Assembly: GCA_001051155.2 (NCBI GenBank)
Contig: JYIP02000004.1
Location: 1,551,576 to 1,615,575 of the forward strand
Length of the DNA stretch: 64,000 bases
Direction of reading: 5' to 3'
Source: Chrysoporthe austroafricana
Lineage: Eukaryota > Ascomycota > Sordariomycetes > Diaporthales > Cryphonectriaceae
Within the stretch, counting starts at the first letter, position 1. Every line of letters starts with the position of its first letter. The position numbers and the translations under genes were made by a program. Of this stretch, positions 24,110 to 34,700 are shown piece by piece. The notes under the pieces were generated by a model. It was not told where the DNA came from, did no database searches, and was given only the letters and a program-made list of their open reading frames with translations.

Positions 24110-27100
24110 AAGCGCACAACTACTATTACCAATACTCTATTAGCAAAAGAAATTTTTTAAGAAAAAGCTTAACTTTTTATTATTAAAATGCAAATAGCAA
24201 TTAAATTGCAATATAATAAGCATTATTACTAAATAGTTTTCAAATTAAATAATTAAATATATATTCGTTTGAGTTATAAATACTTATTATTAAATAATTC
24301 ATTTTTGAAATTTTTATAATAGAAAATAAAATTTTTTCAAATTATTCGAAAAATAAAAAACTTAATATATAAATTGAAATTAATTCTTTATATAAATATT
24401 TATTTAATAATTTCGGTAATATAATTAAAGCTTGCAAATTTTTTTAAAATAAACTTTTATAAATATAATTTTATATATTAAAACTTAATAAATATACTAG
24501 AAAATCCGAATATCGAAAAATATTAAAAAAATTATTAATATTATAAGCTAGAAAAAATAATTAGCTATTATAAATCAAAATATAAATATAATTCGTATAG
24601 AATTAAATACTTAATAAAATAAATGAATTACTTTAACTATTATAATATATAAATACTTTATAATGCTTTAAATGCAAACGAAATAATATATAATTTCGAA
24701 TGGAAATGCGAAATTATAGCCGAATTGCAAAAAAGAGCAAAACGAAAGCAGCTATTAATAAAAGAAATCCTTAAACCGGGAAATATTATTATAATTGCCT
24801 TACGAAAACGAAATAAGCCAAAATGCGATTTACGAATAAAAAATATATTAGAATAAGCTAATTTACTTGTTTTAAAAAATCGAAAAAATTCGTAATGCAA
24901 TAAGCGTGCATTAAAATAAAAGCGATTGGTAAATAAAGTAAATAAATTTCTAATAAATACAAAAGGTTATTATTTCGTAAATTGCTAATAAATTCATTTT
25001 ATTTTCCTTTTCTTATTAGCGCATTTACGATTATTATCTTTATTTATTTATTATAGCTAGCTATATTGCCTTATTATTATTATTTTTTATTATATTTTTA
25101 AATATTATTTTTAAATATTAAGCTAATATTATTATTAATTTCGTTTTATTCTATTAAATTTCCGTAAATTTGCAAAAACTATATTAATAAAGCTATTAAT
25201 ATTATTAAAATTAAAACGTATTATATAATTATTAAATCGTATTTTTTCGTAAATGCTTTGCTATAAAACTAAGATTAATAAGAAATAATACGTTTAGCTA
25301 TACTTAATTTCTATGCAATACTATATTTTATATTCTAAGAAAAACTTTCCAAAATTTGCTAAAAAAGCAAAATTATATAATATGCTAAATATATTTATAA
25401 AATATCGCTTAAAAACTGCCTTTCCTTAAAAAAATATCGGTAAACTATATATTTATATAATAGCAAAAGCTATTTCTATTATAATATTTATATAACGAAA
25501 AACTATTTAAGTAATTTCTTTTGCTATTAAAAAGCTTATATAATAGCTTTTTGTCAAGCGCTAATTAATAAGAATTATATTAATATAATAAATCGAAAAA
25601 TCGAATATAATATTTATATTTCCAATACCGAATTAAATAATAATAATATTAATTAGCTGCTAATTACTAAAAAAGCTTAAAAATTTATTTTATAATACTT
25701 TATATTATTATAAATTGATTATTCTAATCTTATTTATAAAAGATAAAAGCTTTATTTAAATACCTTTACTAGCGCAAATGCTATTACGAACGAGAATATA
25801 AATAACGGATTAATAAATAATTTTATTAGAAAAATATTGCTTGAATTTATTTCGAATTTACTTACCGTTCGTAATTCTATCCTTGCCCTATATATTTTAT
25901 TAATAGCTTATTGCGTTTTATTTCTTATTATAATATCGAAAAATAATCGCTTATAAAATAAATATAGCTATTATATTAAAAATAAAGCTAAATAAATAAT
26001 CTCAAATAATTATAATAACTTTATTAAAAAAGAAGTAAATATTATATGCTATATAGTTAATATAGCAGAAATTATTATAATTTACGAATATAATTATAAT
26101 ATAGCTTTCGCTATTTGGAAAAAAATAGCCAAGAATATTAAGCTAATTTTAGCTAAACTTAAAATTCCCGAACTTATTATACCAATTGCTAATTTAAACC
26201 TATTTGCTATAATAGAACGAAATTTTATAATATTAGCTAAACGCTATCGAATTATAAATAATATTATCGACTTAACCGAAAACAATTTATTAAATATAGC
26301 TAGCCTATTAGCTATATTAAGCAAAGCTTCCCGAGTTAATATTAATAGCATTTTGCTTTTGCAAATTATATTTTGCGCTATTCCTGCTTTATTTATTAAA
26401 TATAATTTTAAATCTAAAGCTATTAAAGCCGAAATTGCAATATATTACTATATGCTAACCCTTTATATATTCAAAGAATATATACGCTATAATTTTATTT
26501 AAAAAAGCAATTTCAATACTAATTGTCCTTATATTATTAATAGCTTTGCTATTTATAATAATATTAAGTTTAATATTATCGAAATTTATAATAATCGTAT
26601 TCAATACTTTTTCCTTTTTATTATAAAAGAATATATATACGAATTCGTTATTTGGTTTTGCAATTTCGATCTTATTATCTTATCCAATTAATCGGGCTTG
26701 CATTTTATTATAAACTGAATCTTCCGTTTCGAATACGATTTCAAAGCTATCAAGATTATCTTTACCAAAAACGATATAAATTACGATTTCAATACTATTT
26801 TTCAAAAATAAGCTAACGAAAACAAAAACTATTTTAACGCTACCCGGTCTTTACAATGCTAAAATCGCATAATAAGCCTTAAATCCTATATTCAAATGCA
26901 TAAGCTAGTCAAAACCTTGCAGCTTAATATCTATAATTATACTGACTTTTGCAATTATATTAGAAAAGAAAAACTATTTGCTATATTCTTTTGCAATTTA
27001 TTAAATCTTAAAATTACTATTAAAGCCCGAGAAATTACTCTTAATTAATAAATATAGCTATTATTTATCGATATAACTTTATTAATAGTATATAATATTG

Positions 27101-28750
27101 CTTTCTTCTAATAATTTATAAATTTAATTACTTATATTAAGAATTAGTTATAATGTTATTATATAACGATTATATATAGCTATTGGCTTTGTATACCGAT
27201 ATATTCTATCGTAATTTTATTTTATATTTATTACTATTATATTTACTTAATACCTTATTATTCGAAAGCTATATTTTCTATTAATATCTATAAGCAATTT
27301 TAGTTTTTAATTATATTTATGCCAAATATTTCGGCAATAAATATAATTAAGCATTACCGAAATATATTTGGATATTGGCTAGCCTTATTATATACAAGTA
27401 TTATATATATCTATTTATTTTAAATATAAACTAGTTATAATAAAGGATTAATTTTAAGCTTCCGGCATAAGCAGGTTTTCTTTTTAATTCCTGGTATAAG
27501 CGCGTTTACTTATTAGGATTCTAATACGAATCGGCTTTATAAAACGATTATTATTTTCTATATAATTTCCTTTATCCAATAATGCTATTGTATTTTTCCT
27601 TACCGTATAACCCAGGGTTTTACTATATCGTATTATTGCTATTTAAAATATCTTTAATTATTAGCTTCTTTTATAAATAAAAGTTATAAGAAGCCGGCAA
27701 TTAATAGCAAAATCTATAAACGTAATAAATTTATAGTAAATTTGCTTAGTAAATTTATAGTAAATCTCTTAATAAATACGCAATGAATTTATTAAGTAAA
27801 TGCTATACCTTTATTAAGAAGCTTATATAATGCCTTAATAAGCTTTTAACGTAATTTACTTTTTTAAGAAAACTATGCTTTATAATATATTTCAGTACGT
27901 TTATTATTAATTCCGTAATTTAGCAAAATATTTGCGTATTTTAATATTATATTTATTTTGCTTTGAAATAAGCTATTCTATAAATAAAGAAAATTAAATA
28001 CTTAATAGAGCAAGAAAAAGAAAACTGGTATTATAATAAAAAGTTTTAGAAAGAAAAACCGAAATATCTTAAAATAGCTAACCGAGCTATTTTTCAATTA
28101 ATTTATATATTTCTTCCTTTAAAACTAAATTAATATTAACAAAATTATTTAAATAAAAAAATAATTAAACGAATAATATAATAAAAAAAAAGCATTTACT
28201 ATTAAACTAATTATTATTCTAACTATTAAAGTTGCTAATTTCAAGCTTTATAAAATGAAAAGAATAAAATTAAATATAATTAAAATTATTATATATACTT
28301 ATTCGGCTAGAAAAAGCTGCAGAAAAGGCATTAGCTAAGTTATTAATAGCATTTTAAATGCGAAATTGCTTAAAGCAATATATATTATTTTTATTTATTA
28401 GAAATATATTATCTATAATATCAGAAATAAACGCTATAGAATTCTTATCTGGCTTATCCGATATATTCGCATTAAGTATATTATAATTAGATTGATTATA
28501 ATTTTCAGAAACTGAATAATAAAAAGTAATAAGAAGAAAAAGAAAAGGCTTATCGCGCAATATTATAATAGCAGCAGGAATATCAAATAGGCTATCTGAC
28601 TTATCAAATACGATAATACAATCGTCCTGATAATCCATTTTTAACTGAAATAGCTGCTAAACGGCTATTTTATAATAGATTATTATTATTATTTGGTAAA
28701 AGAAAATCCTGAGAAAGAGTAAGGGCATTTACTGAGGAAATATCAGGAAA
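24110..28750. other. Ultra-AT-rich block
   Basis: Base composition drops further here than to the left, with long A/T-only runs. This suggests either an older or more heavily RIP-mutated repeat, or a different structural region. Apart from the coding-like relic at 26.0-27.05 kb, no gene, tRNA or tandem array is visible. The left edge coincides with the palindrome cluster and the right edge with the return to normal genomic composition. Confidence 0.7.
26010..27050 (+). pseudogene. Unidentified coding relic in ultra-AT block
   Basis: Despite extreme AT content the plus strand keeps one long, mostly open frame of about 340 residues with few stops. Segments include IWKKIAKNIKLILAKLKIPELIIPIANLN, DLTENNLLNIASLLAILSKASRVNINSILLLQIIF and IFRFEYDFKAIKIIFTKND. 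The composition looks like a real protein whose Val, Ala and Arg residues have drifted to Ile, Thr and Lys. I recognise no family. Its survival as a frame suggests it was a gene hit late, or less heavily, than its surroundings. Confidence 0.4.
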
Positions 28751-30245
28751 GTGCCTTACCTTTTCTTTAAGTACCTGACCAATCAGGTAGGGGGTATATG
28801 GAAAAGTAGAGCAACCAGCACCCTAACCCTGGCATTTCTGTGCTCTATATATTTCTGGCTGAGCACTATACAGTTATTTTCACTCTCTTTTGTAGAAGAC
28901 AGATTTCGATCTCAACATACTTATTTATTCTTTCCTATGCTCGATATTAGGTGCCTGTTTCGCCACAGGAGGAGGAGGAGGAGGCCGCTTGGCTTAAACC
29001 CATGCTGATGCCACCATGCTGATGCCACCATGCAGACTGGAACCAAAATCACCAACCTCCCAACTGCGGGAGGTCCAGATCCGTCATGACCCGGACCCAG
29101 ATGTCTACGTGCTGGCGTCGGATACTGCGGCAGATACAAGGTATATAGTGGGCCAGGATGGACAGCGCTGCGTGAGAACTCCAGCATGCAGGCAGCAGCG
29201 TGACCTTTCAGGAACCGACGTTGCTCAAGCAGGATTTCACGGGACATGAAGTGGAGCGCGTGCGGCACTTGTACTTATCGCCATCGCCGCATTCTCGACC
29301 GTCGTTACGTAGCGGAGAGAGTCCGCGATCTCTCTCCCCGTCAGTCTGCGCTCTAGTCGAGGACGAGGATTGGAAATGCCACCCGTCGAGTCCTTGGGGA
29401 CCCTGCTTCGCGGGTGTGGACAAGAGACTAGGCAGAAGCAGGACGAGAAGATACAGGCCAGTTCGGACAATATCAACGTTTCACACGCAGGAGCTCTGCT
29501 AACCAGTCGCCGGAGGCGAGGTTGCCAGCGGTGCACATCTGCATTGCGCCGAACCCCTTTCAAGAAGTACATGTGCGCCAGGCTCTGCAGACTAAGCGGC
29601 CTCAGAAGCCGGTGGCATTGCCTTCTATTCCAAAGTATCTTTGAAAGGTAAGGCTCTGCCTCCTCGCCTGGCGATCCAGGATAATCAACCGCAGTAGCTT
29701 CCATCATATCTCGATTGTCCATATTATCGAGAATGTAATTCCAAGCAAGATTTTTCTGAACGAACCCTATCGTCAATCCATTACCCCCAATTTTTGTAAA
29801 TAGCCCCCCAACTAAATCCGACCTCTGACGAGCCAGTGATCCATGCTTTTCCGTCTTGGCGCCCTCATATGCAAAAAGAGGTGTATGTACATGGCATGCT
29901 ACAGCCGGCACAGGTTATGCCGCAGTGGGCGCGCGCTCGCAAGACACAAGACCATCGTCAGCCGACCGGCGTTACAGCGTGTATCCGGAGGGTCTCACTC
30001 GGCTCCCGCGGTGGTCGCATGTTTTGTTTCCCGGTGAAAATTCCATCCGACCGTATTGATGCAGTTCAGTTGTGTTTCCCGGGGTATCGAAAATCGTGAA
30101 AAAAAAAAAAAAAAACAATAACTTTTGTCCTCCCCATGATCCTTAGGGCTGTCCTAGAAAATTTATGCAGTAAATAACTCCGAGTCCCCATTTTCCCGAT
30201 GCGTCACAGTCAAGGTGTCTCAGCGCCGTGCGCAGCTTGGGCACA
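28751..30245. other. Compartment boundary and bZIP 3' flank
   Basis: Composition changes from AT-rich to normal between about 28,750 and 28,970, where a GGA repeat (28,968-28,983) marks the start of GC-rich sequence. Overlapping open frames on both strands, including a 224-residue minus-strand frame at 29,237-29,911, have no recognisable domain and overlap each other, so none is called. A run of 17 A's lies at 30,099-30,115, downstream of the bZIP stop on the minus strand, where it would read as poly-T. Confidence 0.5.
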
Positions 30246-31741
30246 TCATCTCATGTTACTTGTATCAAACGAGAATGATGATGGGAATGCCATGCTCGCA
30301 CTGAGCCCAAAAGGATCCCAGTCCATCGAGGGGTCCAGAAGTTGTGTCATCGACATGCCTTGGTGTTGTTGTTGCTGCTGTCCCGTCACGGCATTCGGCT
30401 CCATTGGTCCAGTTGTCGTCGGGCTTAACTGCTGCTGGGTAGCGTGAGAGGCATAGGCAGCCCCGGGATACGGACCCGGTCCCGAAGTAGTATCTTCAGT
30501 CTCGGTTCCCTCTTCCATCATGTCGGCGGCAGCATCATACTCTTGTTCTGCGAGGTTGTCAGTCTTGAAATCCAAGGCTTCAGAGAGGATGCCCATGCCC
30601 AAGGCTGTATAGTTCTCACCTAGCTGCTCAAGATGATTTTGATATGCCGGCGTCTGATAGAACGGCGCTCCACTGACATTGCCCATTCTGGCCGCGTGCG
30701 GCACATGCCCGGGTTGCTGACCCAAACCCGCCTGCATCGGTGGCATCATCCTTGATGGGCCTGGCATATGACCCATCGGGTTTGCCGGCGGCTTCATCCC
30801 AGTAGATGCCATGCCAGGTCGTATTGAGCCGGAAGCGTTCTCCGATGACGCTGGCGAGACCCCAAAACTCTCAGTAGTGGCCGGTGACGCCGCGTGGGAA
30901 GATGCCATAGGCCGCGACTTCGGTGATCCTGCGGGCAAATTGCCGGTGTGGATTGGAGGAAGGGTGCTGAAGCCGGGCTCAACTTTTGGCGCAATGCTAG
31001 ATGTCGACCGTCGGTTGTGATGTCTGTTGAGCAACGTCCTCGATATCGGTGGTGGCTGTATTATCGCCGGCATGTGAGTCGGACCAAAATTAGGACTGCC
31101 ATGTTTCGCTTGAAGTTCAGCTTGCACATCGATTCCTAAAGGGATGATATGTCAGTATGTTGACGAAGACTGACGGTTGTAACGGCCGCTTGAGAAGCAT
31201 ATCCCAGTACCTTTCTCGAGAAGAATGCGCTCCAGCAGGGAGTTCTTGTATCTCAACATGAGACACTCATCCGCCGCTGTGCGATGGGCCGCATTGAGGT
31301 TGGCCAACGTCTGCTCCTGGACACTGATGGTCTGCTCGAGCTGCTTGATGTACTCTGTGCGCCGCTCTCGGAACGCAGCCTGAGCCTGCCGGTTCCGCTG
31401 CTTTCTCTCCTCTGTGGTGGCATAGATCTATTCTCTGTTAGCCCCCAATTCCATGCACCAGCGGCGAGCATCTATCCATGCCATAGGATGGCGCCGGGTC
31501 CCTCGAGCACATAGCCCCGGGTGTCACGGGCGGATGAACAGCACTGAGAACCGTAACATACCGGCTTTCGACCCCCCTTCCTCTTGGGCGCCTGCTCCGG
31601 TGTGGGGTTTGCTTGGCCGTCGCCTGGCTCCGCTGGTTCGCCATCCCCATCCCCATCCGGACTCGAGCCTAGTGGGGACTCCTCACTGTCCTGCTTGATA
31701 GGATCTCTCTTGTCATCAGCGGAGGGCTTGTCCGATGCCAT
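30246..31741 (-). CDS. YAP/Pap1-type bZIP transcription factor
   Basis: Three exons: 31,741-31,562, 31,427-31,211 and 31,135-30,246, encoding 428 residues. Both introns are GT-AG (134 and 75 bp). Residues 61-130 form a bZIP. The basic region at 68-83 carries NRQAQAAFR, matching the NxxAQxxFR signature of the fungal AP-1/YAP group. A zipper of heptad Leu and other hydrophobics follows (L90 to about L125) and ends in a conserved ILLEKGIDVQAEL segment. The C-terminal 300 residues are Pro/Met/Ser-rich with a five-Gln run and a final Phe/Met-rich tail, suggesting activation surfaces. No cysteine-rich domain is present in the C-terminal exon, so Yap1-like redox sensing is unlikely. An upstream in-frame ATG at 31,987 exists, but the 31,741 start gives a more typical acidic N-terminus. 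Target genes cannot be inferred. Confidence 0.85.
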
Positions 31742-34700
31742 GCCCCTTGACTGGTAGTGGAGCCGCTTGTGGCAGAGGGGCGGCAGGCGCCACGAATCCC
31801 GACTATGTGGCGAGAGGCTCGTCCCCCCGACTGGCAGCAGAGACGACCGATAGGCACACCAGTGATTAGCAGAGAGTGCCCTGCTGCAATTGCTGACTCC
31901 TGGCGCGTCGGATCTAACCGAGGCCTGTCTACCAGGTGCCCGGAACGACTGGGATTGACAGGCCTGCCGGTGACAAGAGACTGTCACTGGTGCGTACCTA
32001 CAGCGAGGCGCGCCGTTATCTCTGAGGATCGAGATAGGGCTGAGGGTGTAGATAGGCTCGCAGCGCGCAAACGTCCCGGAAAGCTGGGGGTAAATGCCCG
32101 ATCAGTGATACGGTCCGGGGAAGTTTCAGGGACAATCTGGGGGTGGCGCCAATCAGGGCGTCGGGCCTTGCCGCAGGGCAGCTGCAGACCCGGCAGTTTG
32201 GGCCTCGCGGTGGCACTCGGCCCTGATTGACATCCAGGATAGGCGGGTCCTTACCGGGGAGGCAGGGAGATCAGGCTGCTGCAGGATCAGAGCGTGGTCG
32301 CGGTGACAGATTGTCGAGGTCAATCTTGGACGGGCCAGCGATAAGCAAACTGACGGTGACAGGGCGCAGAGTTTGTGTGTGTAAAGAAAAGGCAGAAGGG
32401 CGCCGGTTTATACGTAATTGAAATGGATCGTCGGGACAATCGTTGTGGGGGAACGACCTCGGAACGCAATGCCTGTCAGGGCTAAGGTCGCAGGCGGCCC
32501 TGGCCACCAGGCTGGCAGCGCTTCTGCGGCGTGCTAGGGGGCCGGTACTGTAGGGGTCCCCTCACGGCCGGTCACTTGCCTAGGCCTCGACTGCTGATTG
32601 CGGAGTGGGCTTTTTAGGTAACGTTGACCAAATCTTGCAACGGTCCACCGGGTGCTGAGTCGAGCGGGAGGAGTTGTCCGTCAGGTATAAAAGTCACCTC
32701 GAGCCCTTTCACTGACGGCTCGGGAGAGATCGGTAGGTTGGATGTGCCTCCTCAAGTCGACAAGGCTGGAATGTGACCCAAGGCCAAGGCCAAGAGGATG
32801 TGTCCCTCCACCTCGGAATTCTTCGAAACCTCCTCGAATTGGATCGCTCCACGCAGTCTGCCGGGAAGGAGTCCTTGACAATCGGGATCCTGCGGCAGGC
32901 CCTGCGATGAGTGGCCGGTGCCGCCGCCGGAGCAGGTGACCTCCTGAGGGACTGGCTTGGCAGCCGATGAACCGTTGGCTCGACCAGAGTCTAGCCTGCA
33001 GGAAAACAGCCACTTGGGCTTCCGGAAGGGCTGTCGAAGCTTCGCTGTGTCCGGGGAGTCTTGTCAGCGGCAGGATGTCTCAGCGCTCTGCAGTGTCGGC
33101 TCTTCGTCCTCGGGAGTGGCCTTGAAGTTGTTTTGACAAGAACAAGATCGGAATGGCCAGACACGGGGGAAAATTTTGTCGAGAGACCATACGGAACTTG
33201 CCCAATAGGTCGGGAAGGAGCACCCAGGACGAAGACCAGGAGAGCGGAGTCGCCGCAAAATTTGGAGTGAGCGGGTTTTTCAGTGGTGCTCGAGTCGGTA
33301 CTTGCAGTGCAAGTCCCTGTGGCGTCGGCGCCCGTATTGCTGCAGACCTGCCGCCTCGCTGGGTCGCGCCATCGCGGTGCCGTAGACATCGTCTTATGCT
33401 TAGTCTTTCCAGGAGACTAGTAAGACTGCATGACAGTTCGAACGAGGATCACAGCAGCTGTCGTTGGCTTGCAAGCTAGCCTGGCCTACAATAAAGATTG
33501 TCTGTTCCGGGATCTCGGTCACGGAGTGAGTGCTTCCAAGCTCGTGCAGTATCTGCTGTGCTCTGGGCTGAGCCTATCTGCAGACCCCGACCAGTGTTGA
33601 GTGCCATTGGCACTTTTCAGCTTGTTCTGACGCGATCATGACCTTTCCATCCGCCCAAGATGTTGGCGAGTCTATCACAAAAGGCAGTCCAACCCGTCGA
33701 TCTTGCTGCGTCAAAATTCCGCTGTGGTGCGCGAGCATCGAGCGGCAGCATCGAGCAGCAGCAGCAGCAGGAATCAGATCTCGGAGTCGAGGCCTTGATG
33801 CAATCCCCTGAATCGAGGATCCAGTCACCCTAGGGCTGTACATTCGATGAGGTGCGCCCTGCTTTCATTCGTGCGCCGAATGTCCGCAGGAATCGAGAGG
33901 GGGCACCTAGCAACGTAGCAGTGGGCGGGAAGCGAGCTCTAAACTGGTAGGAATACGGGGCTGTGGATTCTGCGTAATTGTTCGAGACGGGCGTCGCTCG
34001 AGGATGATCGCAGATGTTTCATCGGCACAAATCAAAATAATGAGTGTCCGCCTGGGTGTGATGATGTTCAGAGGCTCAACACCACGAGACGACGGCCAGG
34101 ACGGTAAGCTCCGGGCGCCCAGTCATGCCAAGGTCTCCCTTCTCAGGCACTCATCTCCGTCCCGGTTCCTCGATTTTCGGTACCTGGTGAGAGGCTCCGC
34201 GTGTCGCGTCCAGTGTGCCTCGGCCCTCGTCCAACACGGAGAGCTCGACGGTCGCCAATCTGGGGACTCGACGTCATCAAGCGCTTGTCGGCCGACCTGG
34301 GTTCAGCTGCCGCAAGGACTCGTGTGAGCCCATCTCGGCTGAAAGTTCTCGGAAACGTCCTCCACGGTGCTCGATCCGGAACCAGGGGCGTCTGGATGGC
34401 AGGTTACAGGAGCTGCCGTGGCCGTATAAGTCAGACGTCGCCGATGAACGGCGCTCAAAGGTCCGTCATCGCAAGGGCCCGGTGGCACTGTCAGCGCTTG
34501 GAATTCGGCAGCACATCGTCAACCACGTCGAGTCTTTCATTGGCAGACTGAAGAGGCACATGAAAATCGAGGATACTGCGCACAAGTCGTTCCATGGAAA
34601 CTGCTATATACGATCAAATGCCGGCAGAACAATATTGCCTGTGTGAAAGCCAATCTCGAGATCGTAGGAGTGATCCCAGATCCAAAGTGGGTCTAGACAG

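Larger units (their letters stand above)
1..28750. other. RIP-mutated AT-rich compartment
   Basis: This whole stretch is visibly AT-rich and full of TA-rich words. No reading frame stays open at normal gene length, yet blocks of several families can still be read with scattered stops. Changes relative to family consensus are almost all transitions: His to Tyr, Trp to stop, Arg to Gln, Gly to Ser/Asn. That is the signature of repeat-induced point mutation (RIP) in ascomycetes. CAC/GTG words appear scarce while CAA, CAG and CAT remain. The right edge at about 28.75-28.97 kb is abrupt. Individual relics are listed separately; the rest is unclassified. Confidence 0.85.

Noticed and set aside
29237..29911. 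224-residue minus-strand open frame.
   Set aside because: No recognisable domain, overlapping frames on the other strand, and partly AT-rich composition near the boundary; treated as a chance frame.
31742..31987. Upstream in-frame start for the bZIP protein adding 82 residues.
   Set aside because: The extension is Arg/Ser/Cys-rich and unlike the acidic N-terminus that follows; the 31,741 start is more typical.
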